Origin: Isoetes taiwanensis
Lineage: Eukaryota > Streptophyta > Lycopodiopsida > Isoetales > Isoetaceae
Direction: 5' to 3'
NCBI GenBank assembly: GCA_021234155.1
Contig: JAJEKV010000008.1
Location: 20,493,959-20,557,958 of the forward strand
Length of the DNA: 64,000 nt
Positions within the stretch are counted from its first letter, which is position 1, and each line of letters begins with the position of its first letter. Below, piece after piece: positions 35,385-46,366 of the stretch. A model generated the notes under the pieces. That model saw nothing but the letters and a program-made list of their open reading frames with translations, was not told where the DNA came from and searched no databases. The translations under genes and the position numbers were made by a program.

Positions 35385-36361
35385 GAGAAAACCTTGAAGA
35401 CCAGGACTGTTACGAGGGATATCAACAAAAAGAAACATTTGACAAGCAAAGAAAAGGATAAGGAAAATCGGATAGTACACATGACATTTCTATCCAAGGC
35501 TCTAGATGGCTTTGATATCAGGGAAATATTTCATGATGTAATGTTTGAAATATTCCAGGAAAGAGGATCTGACATTGTGCAGAGAACAACCTTTGCCTGG
35601 AGATATATCAATCAAATCAGGGATAAGGTATACAAACCTTACCATATTTTTGCTGAGGAAGGGGTCAAAAAATGCCCGTGCAAAAACCCCAATTTGGCAA
35701 GGTTCATTGATCAGGAAATCGGCCATATTAGAACCACCAATTTGGAGATTGTACATTCCACTAAACTCAGAAAAGCAATGAGTTTTGGCCTAAATCATAT
35801 ACCAGACAATGCCCTTAGCATTCAGGACTTTATGACAGAATTTGAAAAATTATGTGTGCAGTTCTTTATGGTACATAAGTATGACCTGCTAGATATTACA
35901 GAAGAAGACAAGCTGAACATATGCGATTTGCTACAAAAGCTGGCTCATACAGAGATTGTGGAACTAAAAAAACAGTTACCACTCAAAAGATTCCTATGGA
36001 AGGACCCTGAGGTACAGAAAAATGTGGAATGGTTAAATAAAAACCTATTTGTAGCAGGTTTAGACAAAGCAGCCAACAATGCAGTATTTATCTGCCCTTG
36101 GCATATTGTCCAGATGGCAAAATTGAGGCTTGAAAGTGCTGATTTCCACAAGGAGAAAGCATCCCCTGATGAAGTAAAAAACAGATGCATGTCTGACATT
36201 TCTAACCTTTTAGGGTTAGGACAGATTCTTAGTAAGAAGCTACCATATCTTATGGCCATATTCAAGGAGCACAAAAAGGAGTATAGATGGCTCACAAATG
36301 CACATGACACCATCTATTCGGAAACAACAAACATCATAACGGGTATTCTAAATAACTTCTT
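35385..36361 (+). pseudogene. RT unit A exon 3, part before the MITE
   Basis: The acceptor TATGTAG precedes GAGAAAACC (EKTLKTRT). The open frame includes the RT-family upstream block LDKAANNAVFIC (Asp codon 36063-36065), as in Penelope-like/rvt enzymes, and LPYLMAIFKEHKKEYRWLT corresponding to the region of RT motifs 1-2. It is interrupted after ILNNF by the MITE. Unit B has the unbroken join (NFLDIWPNVCFK). Confidence 0.75.
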
Positions 36362-36686
36362 GGGTAAAAGCATGTTAGGGTGTACCACTTTTGGAACCTG
36401 CAAAAGTACATACACTAGGTACTTCAGAACTGGGTACTTTCTCATTTTTCTTTTCATTAAAACTAGTACAAAAGTCCAAAATAAAAGTCAAGGACGTGTT
36501 AATATTTAAAGGTAAGATAAATATAATGCTATCTAAGCCCAAAATATATATAAAAGTTCTAAAATGTACCTTTTATTGACATATTACACAGGTACCCAGT
36601 ACCCAGTCCTGGGTACCTTTTTAGGTACTTTTTTAGTCACTAAATAATACTTTTTAAGGGACACCCTAACATGCTTTCACCCTCTT
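36358..36686. mobile_element. MITE copy 2 (321 bp) with 4-bp duplication TCTT, in RT exon 3
   Basis: Element 36362-36682, same family as the copy at 26313. TCTT flanks both sides, and unit B at ~43113-43122 shows the empty site AACTTCTTAGAT with a single TCTT. The TIR is GGGTAAAAGCATGTTAGGGTG against GGGTGAAAGCATGTTAGGGTG. It breaks the reading frame of unit A. Confidence 0.95.
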
Positions 36687-37787
36687 AGATATTTGGCCCA
36701 AGGTTTGTTTTAAAATGACTGCCAAGTACAGGTTTTGGAACCCGAGAATGATCAATGCTTGCTGGATTATTAATTCAGCTTATGATGTAGTTCTCAACCT
36801 ACCTTACAGAATCTACAGTGTGTTTGCAGCAGACATTATGAAATGCTACGAAAATATCCCAATCACTGGTGAGGAAGGCATTATTGAAATAATGAATGAA
36901 ATCTGGGAGTTTCAAATGGATGAACATAGAATCTTTGATTGTCTTTGGAAAGTCAAGAATGATAAAGTAATGGTCAAATGGGCTAAGTCCTATAAGGACA
37001 AGGAGAACATCAGCTGGAATTTGATCACCAAGCAGAAATTCAAAGATACAAATGCATGGTTATTGAGTCATTGCTATATTCAAATGGGTAAAGAAATCTG
37101 GAAACAGATTAAAGGGATTCCTATGGGTTTCAGTTGCAGTCCTGCATGGTGCAACATGTACTTAGCATGGTACGAGTTAAGGTTCATACTCAATTTGGCA
37201 CGAAATAACAGGTATGAAGACATTTATAGATTCCAATATGCCTCACGGTACATAGACGACCTTAATGTCATAAATGGGGGTAATGTGATAGACTTTCTCT
37301 CCGAAAACTCCGAATACACTATCTATAACATGAATGTTTTAAGGATTAAGGATGAAACTTGCTATTTCAACAGCAATAATACTGATGTCCCAATTGGGCT
37401 GAAATGCAATTTTTTGAATTTGTCTTTTCACTGCGGATGGAGACCAAAAACAGGGTATTTTCAAAATGGAAAGATAATGACAAGAGAAACAAATTACCTT
37501 TTGAGGTAAACAAGTTCATAAGGGCGGACAGTTGTAGGCCTTATAAGCAGGCCTCAAAAGTAATTATATCACAGGTAGCTCCATACGTTTATGCTCATTC
37601 CAATGGGATATCTGCAGCCCATGACATTCTGGACCTGATTGATGCATTTACGAAAAATGGATTTGGAAGAAAGAAAATCACAGAAATTGTTCTCAAAGTT
37701 TTGCAGACTGAAGAATTTCCAGGGTTATTGTTTTCAATGAAAGACATGATAATAAGTCTCAAAAAACTGGCATTCAATAGAAGGTGA
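36687..37787 (+). pseudogene. RT unit A exon 3, catalytic palm and thumb
   Basis: Carries the core RT motifs: motif A ADIMKCYENIP (Asp 36832-36834), motif B GIPMGFSCSP (from 37114) followed by CNMYLAWYE, and motif C YIDD (37249-37260). About 80 residues separate A from B, longer than in retroviral or LTR RTs. A frame change at ~37430-37495 separates these from the C-terminal part (37404-37787). In unit B that part joins in frame through KMERYDKRNKLPF, a YDKR block seen in Penelope-like/rvt thumbs. No GIY-YIG endonuclease follows: the protein ends ~85 residues later. It is broken here by the MITE and at least one frameshift. Confidence 0.8.
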
Positions 37788-37796
37788 AACATGATG

Positions 37797-37835
37797 GGTA
37801 GAGTAGGGCCTTGGTGCAGCAAGGTCCTACTCACC
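37797..37835 (+). other. Hairpin just after the RT stop codon (unit A)
   Basis: GAGTAGGGCCTTG (37801-37813) pairs with CAAGGTCCTACTC (37820-37832) with one G-T wobble and a 6-base loop. GGT/ACC extends the stem beyond a bulge. Unit B keeps the stem (44248-44280) with a changed loop. It could be an RNA element for template recognition or 3' processing. Confidence 0.7.
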
Positions 37836-38279
37836 TTGTTGTCACCAATCTATGTAGTGTTTCATGCTCTGTAACACCTTTGCTGGCCCCTGACCTATGG
37901 TAGGAGGCAGGATTTTTTTATTATATGATTGCTTTTTAAGTTTTAATGATGGATAACAAGAAGTGGAAAGAGGATGTACAGGGGAACAAATTTTGGGAAA
38001 CAAATGGTGGCATTGGTAAAAGATGTGTGAAAATAGGGCATGGTTAACATGAGAAATATTGGAATTCGTTTTGGCTAAAAAACACTAACGAATTTTACAG
38101 GAAATTTTGGACGAACTTTTTTTAGGGCAAATGAAATGCTGGCTTTTTCTGAGAGTGACGAAGCATAACAGCGAACATCGTGATGATTTGGCAAGATCAC
38201 AGATGGATGCAACTGCCTGTTAAGGTATGATCCGGAACTCTTTAGAACTGTCGGTACTAAGGGTAGATGCCAATAAGTC

Positions 38280-38286
38280 TATAAAA
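38280..38286 (+). promoter_or_regulatory. TATA box of RT unit B
   Basis: TATAAAA, 57 bp before the ATG at 38343. Its position is identical to that in unit A. Confidence 0.65.
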
Positions 38287-38342
38287 GAGAGAGTAGACAG
38301 CCGGATATCTCATTTCATTCATGATGCAGTAGGATTAGATCC

Positions 38343-38720
38343 ATGTTTAGACCTCTTAGCCGATCCATGGCAAGAAAGAAAGGGGATTTGAATCATGCCA
38401 CACGAAAGAGAATTGCTGAGGAAAAGAAGAGTGCCGGTTCCAGCAAGAAGATATATCAATTTCATAAATCAGTAAAGGATCCGGTCATAATAGCTTGCCA
38501 GAGTGAGAAGACTGCCAGAGATGATTTGAGCAGTGGCAAATGCATGGTGCAGGCAGCAGAAGGGGTAGAAATACCTAAATCGTGCAAGGAGGTTAATGCT
38601 CAAGAGGTTGGGGAGGCCTCCACAGATGAAGCAAACCTGATCATCTACAAAAATGATGAAGCTACCAGATCTGAAGAAAGCACCAAGGAGAAGCCCATGG
38701 GCAGCACACGAAATTCTAAG
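38343..38720 (+). CDS. RT gene (unit B), exon 1
   Basis: 126 codons from MFRPLSRSMARKKGDLNH to STRNSK, ending exactly on a codon at the donor AAG|GTTTGA. The first ~45 residues are strongly basic and the rest is polar and acidic, with no fold recognised. The Met is the first after the TATA box at 38280. In unit A this exon is split by the CACTA. Exon 1 followed by a long phase-0 intron is unlike ordinary retrotransposons but has precedent in Penelope-like elements and rvt genes, both of which keep introns. Confidence 0.65.
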
Positions 38721-40051
38721 GTTTGATAATTGTTGTAAGAAAAAGGGTGATAGATAGCTTAATCTAGAGATCCATATTTTTTAAATGTGGTGTCTAATCT
38801 ATAAATTACGAAAATCTCTTACTGATGTAAAGAACAACTAGGAAACATAGGATTTAAAGAACATCTATGAAACATAGGATTTAGCAGTTTTTTCTTTGTG
38901 ATTTTTATCTGCTTAATGTGTGATGCTGGAAATAATTTCTATCATAGTGTGGCAGCAATTTTATAAGTATGTTACCAGATAACTAGGGAAATAATTATGC
39001 AAGTTCGATTGCATTTTCTTACCTTCTGAAAATCTGGACAGGAGTACACTAGGTGGTTATGGTAATTATCCAGTATGAAGAAATGTTGTCTAAGTTTCCA
39101 AACTGTTTATTTAAGCAGCTACTGATTATAGATTTAGCTTGCCTTGGTTTGGGAACATTTTGAAATTCTTTTTGTGGCCTTGCAGCGAGAATATTAGCAG
39201 GGTGAAATGGGATAACCTCAAGGAAACCCATGACACCTGCTACCCAGTGCATGACAACCATGACTAATGCTTGTTTTTGCTCTTGTGGTGCAGGTAACAG
39301 GTTTCCTTGCTCTCTGTTTGATATTTTCTTATGAAGTGAAGGAAGATCTAAGTGGTTCCAAGTTTCGGAGTTGATGTTTATCAAGGATATTCTGAGTTTA
39401 TAGCTTTAATTCTTGTATTTTTACACGAAAAGCTGGTAAATATTCTGAAACTATTTAATGTAGTTCTGGCTTTTAGGGATTAGTCTATCCATAAGACAAG
39501 GGATGCAAAAAGGTATCTCTATCTTTTGATCCTAGCTGGAATTTTATACATGAACTTAGCCTGATCATAAAATATGTTTATGAGTAAGATGGTTTTTAAG
39601 CCTAAATGTTTTAGGCAATTTTGTATAATTGTATGGGAAGTGTATTAGAGTTCTGACTCTTTCAATATTCGAATATATTAATGGTCCCTTGTAGATCTTA
39701 AATAAGATATCCTTATCAATTTTTTTGACATATGTCATCTATTTCATGTTGTACATTTTGAAAACATGTAATTATGGATTGTAGAATTTGAAAGTGGTTT
39801 TGATTTTGAAATCTGAAAAAGAAACTGTGTCTATGGCCCCGAACATAAGTTGGCCTTCTTATGTTTAGGACTGTTAATTGAAACTGTCTTTGTTTAGGCA
39901 GTTTGTAATTGTTCTAGTTGTCTAGAACAGTTTAAAAGGTTTTTTTCTCTCATCTCAGTATGTTGGTTATACCAACAAACATAGATGCTGGTTCTGATAT
40001 TCAGGCTTTGAGAATTTCCTTACTAATCTGTTCACTTATATGTTCTTATAG

Positions 40052-41637
40052 GAACAAGGGGAAGACGAACCTGATATATATAACAGGTGGATAAATGAAC
40101 TGGTCAAGCTAGATTATGACAAATGCATGATTATCAGCCCGAATTTCGCAGTTCAAACAATTCTGGGATGCATAAAGAACAAGGATATACACTCCTTCAT
40201 AATGAATCTCTGCAACAAAGCCTTGTCCCCTGTTTCTTACCTGGGCTTCAGTGGTTGGTTTAAACTCTTCCAAAGCATGAAAAAGGTAAATTTTGAATTC
40301 GCTAAGTGTAAGAACATCATTGCTACCATATATAGTGATATGAACAGCATCATGTTCAAGAGAACGTGTATGGAAGATGAAGCAGCACTAATGTTTGTAT
40401 CGCATCTCTCGCTTTGGAAACAAGCCCCAATGAGATTGCCGCAACATTTGAAAAGGATGAAGAAAATATTTCCGATATTAGTACCACTGATGTTGAGGAG
40501 AACAAGGACTGTTTATTTTCAGATTGGGATCTTACTGAAGAAGATCTAGCAGGGGTCAATTACAAAAAGGAAAAAATGCCAATAAGTGTTGAAACATCCA
40601 AGAAAGAGCAGCCTCTAGGGGAGAATGTTCCTGAATTAAACCTATCCAACTCAACATGCTTTCCAGTCATTATCGAGCAGACTGTTGAAGGATATGAAGC
40701 AGTGCATGACCATGCAATATGGTTAAGCCAAAATTTTGGGGCCTTAGCCCCCATAGATTTGGACACATGGATTGCACTTGCAGGGATATCTAATGAAGAC
40801 ATCAAGCAAGCAAAAGTTGCTGCTAATAAATTGGAGAAAACCTTCTCCACAATGGAACCTGACTTAAATTTCAAAATGGATTTCTTTGGGCTCAATTGTA
40901 TCAAGGAGGCACCTGTTGTGATCAGTCAAAAAGGCCATATGGCCTTCACCAACATAATAAGAGATGACTATTACCTCAAACGAGTTTGGAGGGCACATTG
41001 TCCGTATTTTAGATGCAAGTGTGAGAAAGAGAAGTTCAGCTTCAAAAAGAGTAATGAGGACAAATGTAAGTGCACCATTGTTTGGTTTGATCAAGGAATA
41101 TGGTTCCTATTGAATCATATGGAAATATTATACCCTGGTTCTACCCCTATGCTGAAAATGGTGATATTGACCAAACTCCTCAACAAGACTATGAGACCTG
41201 CTGTTTTAGCCTTCATTTCATATTTGGAGGTGAGGAAAACGCTATTTAGTATGACATTGGCTATGGCAGAAAATTCTGAAGCTAATCTCAAGGAGGCATT
41301 CGGCAATAACAAAATGGCAGATATCTGTGAGAAAATGATAAAACCTGTGTCCTTTCTGAAGGATAAGATTACTGCAAACAGAAAACAGTCTTATGATAAA
41401 CCTTATGTGAGCAGCTTTTCTAGCAAGCCTCTGCAGAAGACTACTGTCACTCCCAGATTACCACCTAGGATTACAAGTAATCCAAACACCACCTTGGTGA
41501 ATACTATGCAATCTTGCAACACTACTGCTGGCAATATCTCGAAAAGCTTTGAGACTAATTCTGTGACTGGAATGGAGGAAAAAGTCATTTCCCTGGAAGA
41601 TAATTCGCCAATGAAAGTTGACTATGTAGAAGATTCA
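40052..41637 (+). CDS. RT gene (unit B), exon 2
   Basis: The acceptor TTCTTATAG precedes EQGEDEPDIYNRWINEL. Two frames cover it: 40127-40549 and 40414-41637. The switch falls at ~40400-40430, where unit A has CAGGCATCTCTGC and GAAACAGCC but this copy has CGCATCTCTCGC and GAAACAAGCCCC, that is, altered CAG/CTG sites. The frameshift may therefore be a sequencing artefact. From 40414 the frame stays open for 409 residues, including the Cys cluster (YFRCKCEKEK, KCKCTIVW, LLNH), and it reads straight through the site of unit A's frameshift (PGSTPMLKMVILTKLL). The likely donor is TCA|GTGTAA. Confidence 0.65.
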
Positions 41638-42142
41638 GTGTAATGACTTCTTGACTAGAAGTCCAAGGTTGTTAATACCTTAAAAAAAGAATTAGCTTGA
41701 TCCTTATGGACAGGCAGTTTTTGAAAAATTCCAAAAACTTTGACAATACTTTTGTCTTGAGCCATTTGGCTGTGGTTCATTGAACCTTACAATTAATACA
41801 AGTTGCTTTTAATGGGAAAATTATTTTACTGCTGGTAATATCTCCAAAAGCCAAGAGGCTAATTCAGTGATTAGGAAGGAAGAGAAAATCATTTTCTTTG
41901 GAAACAATACACCAATAATAGGGGATTATTTGGAAGACTCAATGTAACAACTTCTTTATTAGAAGTTTAATTAACCTGATCCTTATGGATAGGTTTTTTT
42001 TGGAAAAAATTCCCAAATATATGACAATACCTGTGGTCCTGAGCCATTAGGCTGAGGTTCAATGAACTTCTTCATTAAATACAATTTGCTCATATTGTTG
42101 GAAATATACTTGATCATTTGCTAACTCTACATATGTATGTAG

Positions 42143-44234
42143 GAGGAAACCTTGAAGACCGTGGATCTGTTATTTAGGGATATCAACAAAAAGAAACATT
42201 TGACAAGCAAAGAAAAGGATAAGGAAAATAGGATAGTACACATGACATTTCTATCCAAGGCTCTAGATGGCTTTGATATCAGGGAAATATTTCATGATGT
42301 AATGTTTGAAATATTCCAGGAAAGAGGATCTGACATTGTGCAGAGAACAACCTTTGCCTGGAGATATATCAATCAAATCAGGGATAAGGTATACAAACCT
42401 TACCATATTTTTGCCGAGGAAGGGTCAAAAATGCCCAGCAAAAACCCCAATTTGGCAAGGTTCATTGATCGTGAAATCGCCATATTAGAACCACCAATTT
42501 GGAGATTGTACATTCCACTAAACTCGTAAAAGCAATGAGTTTTGGCCTAAATCATATACCAGACAATGCCCTTAGCATTCAGGACTTTATGACAGAATTT
42601 GAAAAATTATGTGTGCAGTTCTTTATGGTACATAAGTATGACCTGCTAGATATTACAGAAGAAGACAAGCTGAACATATGCGATTTGCTACAAAAGCTGG
42701 CTCATACAGAGATTGTGGAACTAAAAAAACAGTTACCACTCAAAAGATTCCTATGGAAGGACCCTGAGGTACATAAAAATGTGGAATGGTTAAATAAAAC
42801 CTATTTGTAGCAGTGTTTAGACAAAGCAACCCAACAATGCAAGATTTATCTGCCCTTGGCATATTGTCCAGATGGCAAAATTGAGGCTTGAAAGTGCTGA
42901 TTTCCACAAGGAGAAAGCATCCCCTGATGAAGTAAAAAACAGATGCATGTCTGACATTTCTAACCTTTTAGGGTTAGGACAGATTCTTAGTAAGAAGCTA
43001 CCATATCTTATGGCCATATTCAAGGAGCACAAAAAGGAGTATAGATGGCTCACAAATGCACATGACACCATCTATTCGAAACCAAGAAACATCATAACGG
43101 GTATTCTAAGCAACTTCTTAGATATTTGGCCCAATGTTTGTTTTAAAATGACTGCCAAGTACAGGTTTTGGAACCCGAGAATGATCAATGCTTGCTCGGA
43201 TTATTAATTCAAATTTTATGATGTAGTTCTCAACCTACCTTACGTAATCCACAAGCAGGTTTGCAGTAGACATTATGAAATGCTACTTAAAATATCCCAA
43301 TCACTGGTGAGGAAGGCATTATTGAAATAATGAATGAAATTGCAGACATAATCTGGGAGTTTCAAATGGATGAACATAGAATCTTTGATTGTCTTTGGAA
43401 AGTCAAGAATGATAAAGTAATGGTCAAATGGGCTAAGTCCTATAAGGACAAGGAGAACATCACCGGAATTTGATCACCAAGCGTAAATTCAAATTCAAAG
43501 ATACAAATGCATGGTTATTGAGTCATTGCTATATTCAAATGGGTAAAGAAACTGAAACAGATTAAAGGGATTCCTATGGGTTTCAGTTGCAGTCCTGCAT
43601 GGTGCAACATGTACTTAGCATGGTACGAGTTAAGGTTCATACTCAATTTGGCATGAAATAACAGGTATGAAGACATTTATAGATTCCAATATGCCCTCAC
43701 ATACATAGACGACCTTAATGTCATAAATGGGGTAATGTGATAGACTTTCTCTCCGAAAACTCCGAATACACTATCTATAACATGAATGTTTTAAGGATTA
43801 AGGATGAAACTTGCTATTTCAACAGCAATAATAGTGATGTCCCAATTGGGCTGAAATGCAATTTTTTGAATTTGTCTTTCATCGCGGATGCATCAAAACA
43901 GGGTATTTTCAAAATGGAAAGATACGACAAGAGAAACAAATTACCTTTTGAGGTAAACAAGTTCATAAGGGCGGACAGTTGTAGGCCTTATAAGCAGGCC
44001 TCAAAAGTAATTATATCACAGGTAGCTCCATACGTTTATGCTCATTCCGATGGGATATCTGCAGCCCATGACATTCTGGACCTGATTGATGCATTTACGA
44101 AAAATGGATTTGGAAGAAAGAAAATCACAGAAATTGTTCTCAAAGTTTTGCAGACTGAAGAATTTCCAGGGTTATTGTTTTCAATGAAAGACATGATAAT
44201 AAGTCTCAAAAAACCGGCATTCAATGGAAGGTGA
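42143..44234 (+). CDS. RT gene (unit B), exon 3: reverse transcriptase domain
   Basis: The acceptor ATGTAG precedes GAGGAAACC. It contains all RT landmarks of unit A without the MITE: KRFLWKDPEV, DKA region, LPYLMAIFKEH, NFLDIWPNVCFKM, motif A Asp (VDIMKCY, ~43267), GIPMG (~43568), YIDD (43702-43713) and, in a single open frame 43737-44234, KMERYDKRNKLPF through the stop. Several frame changes (~42425, 42480, 42530, 42800, 43200-43300, 43460, 43550) sit mostly at former CAG/CTG. The whole protein is ~1,350 residues over three exons. Best assignment: endonuclease-less Penelope-like or rvt-type RT. Whether this copy is really broken cannot be decided here. Confidence 0.7.
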
Positions 44235-44364
44235 AACATGATGGGTAGAGTAGGGCCTTGGTGCAAAGAAGGTCCTACTCACCTTGTTGTCACCAATCTA
44301 TGTAGTGTTTCATGCTCAGAACACCTTTGTTGGCCCCCCACCTACCAGAGGAGGCAGGATTTTT

Positions 44365-46366
44365 ATTATATGATTGCTTTTAAGTTTTAATGATGGATAA
44401 CAAGAAGTGGAAAGAGGATGTACAGGGGAACAAATTTTGGAAAACAAATGGTGGCATTGGTAAAAGATGTGTGAAAATAGGGCATGGTTAACATGAGAAA
44501 TATTGGAATTCGTTTTGGCTAAAAAACACTAACGAATTTTACAGGAAATTTTGGACTAACTTTTTTAGGGCAAATGAAATGCCGGCTTTTTCGAGAGTGA
44601 CTAAGATAACAAATAACATCGCGGATGATTTGGCAAGATCACGATGGATGCAACCCGCACTGTTAAGGTATGATCCGGAACTCTTTAGAACTGGCCGGCA
44701 TTTAAGGGTAGATGCCAATAAGTCTATAAAAAGAGAGAGTAGACATTCATGATGCAAGAGGGATTAGATCCATGTTTAGGCCTCTTTAGCCGATCCATGG
44801 CAAGAAAGAAAGGGGATTTGAATCATGCCACAATTTAAAAGAGAATTGCCGAGGAAAAGAAGAGTGCCGGTTCCAAAGAAGAAGATATATCAATTTCATA
44901 AATCAAGAAGGATCCGGTCATAATAGCTTGCCAGAGTGAGAAGACTGCCAGAGATGATTTGAGCAGTGGCAAATGCATGGTGCAGGAAGCAGAAGGGGTA
45001 GAAATACCTAAATCGTGCAAGGAGGTTAATGCTCAAGAGGTTGGGGAGGCCTCCACGATGAAGCAAACCCGATCATCTACAAAAATGATGAAGCTACCAG
45101 ATCCAAGAAAGCACCAAGGAGAAGCCCATGGGCAAAAGACACCTAAATTCTAAGGTTTGATAATTGTTGTAAGAAAAAGGGTGATAGATAGCTTAATCTA
45201 GAGATCCATATTTTTTAAATGTGGTGTCTAATCTATAAATTACGAAAATCTCTTACTGATGTAAAGAACAACTAGGAAACATAGGATTTAAAGAACATCT
45301 ATGAAACATAGGATTTAGCAGTTTTTTCTTTGTGATTTTTATCTGCTTAATGTGTGATGCTGGAAATAATTTCTATCATAGTGTGGCAGCAATTTTATAA
45401 GTATGTTACCAGATAACTAGGGAAATAATTATGCAAGTTCGATTGCATTTTCTTACCTTCCAAAAAACCGGGACAGAGTACACTAGGTGGTTATGGTAAT
45501 TATCCAGTATGAAGAAATGTTGTCTAAGTTTCCAAACTGTTTATTTAAGCAGCTACTGATTATAGATTTAGCTTGCCTTGGTTTGGGAACATTTTGAAAT
45601 TCTTTTTGTGGCCTTGCAAAATGAGAATATTAGGTGGTGAAATGGGATAACCTCAAGGAAACCCATGACACCCGCTACCCAAAGGCATGACAACCATGAC
45701 TAATGCTTGTTTTTGCTCTTGTGGTGCGTATAATGTGTTTCCTTGCTCTCGCTTGATATTTTCTTATGAAGTGAAGGAAGATCTAAGTGGTTCCAAGTTT
45801 TGAGTTGATGTTTATCAAGGATATTTCGAGTTTATAGCTTTAATTCTTGTATTTTTACACCTAAAAGTCGGGTAAATATTCAAACTATTTAATGTAGTTC
45901 GCTTTTAGGGATTAGTCTATCCATAAGACAAGGGATGCAAAAAGGTATCTCTATCTTTTGATCCTAGCTGGAATTTTATACATGAACTTAGCCTGATCAT
46001 AAAATATGTTTATGAGTAAGATGGTTTTTAAGCCTAAATGTTTTAGGCAATTTTGTATAATTGTATGGGAAGTGTATTAGAGTTCGACTCTTTCAATATT
46101 CAATATATTAATGGTCCCTTGTAGATCTTAAATAAGATATCCCATCAATTTTTTTTGACATATGTCTGTCTATTTCATGTTGTACATTTTGAAAACATGT
46201 AATTATGGATTGTAGAATTTGAAAGTGGTTTTGATTTTGAAATCTGAAAGAAACCAGGTCTATGGCCTGAACATAAGTTGGCCTTCTTATGTTTAGGACT
46301 GTTAATTGAAACTGTCTTTGTTTAGGCAGTTTGTAATTGTTCTAGTTGTCTAGAACAGTTTAAAAG
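44365..46366 (+). repeat. RT array unit C, truncated
   Basis: Matches the first ~2.0 kb of the unit (5' region, exon 1 and most of intron 1), then stops at GTTTAAAAG where a poly-T run and a LINE tail begin. Exon 1 (44772-45154) has frame breaks (AGGCCTCTTTAGCC; ACGATGAAGC). Many differences from A and B fall at CAG/CTG. Confidence 0.9.
44772..45154 (+). pseudogene. RT unit C exon 1
   Basis: Same exon as 38343-38720, ending at the donor TCTAAG|GTTTGA. It is broken after MFRPL by an extra T and again downstream. Exons 2 and 3 are absent because the unit is cut at 46366. Confidence 0.75.

Larger units (their letters stand above)
21845..37919 (+). repeat. RT array unit A (interrupted)
   Basis: First of three head-to-tail units. 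It begins ATTATATGATTGC directly after a host poly-T run (21825-21844) and ends GGAGGCAGGATTTTTTT before unit B. Its span is 16,075 bp. Removing the CACTA plus TSD (9,307 bp) and the MITE plus TSD (325 bp) leaves 6,443 bp, against 6,445 bp for unit B, so it is otherwise full length. The order is promoter, exon 1, ~1.33-kb intron 1, exon 2, ~0.5-kb intron 2, exon 3, 3' hairpin. Confidence 0.9.
37920..44364 (+). repeat. RT array unit B (full length, 6,445 bp)
   Basis: Directly abuts unit A. It starts ATTATATGATTGC and ends GGAGGCAGGATTTTT. It is free of the CACTA and the MITE, so it serves as the empty site for both. It differs from unit A by scattered small indels and substitutions, concentrated at CAG/CTG. 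Confidence 0.92.

Noticed and set aside
36068-37787. Hammerhead ribozyme in the RT units
   Set aside because: Penelope-like elements can carry them, so I looked. No CUGANGA core with a matching GAAA and paired stems near the unit ends. The CTGATGA at ~36170 is in coding sequence without partners.
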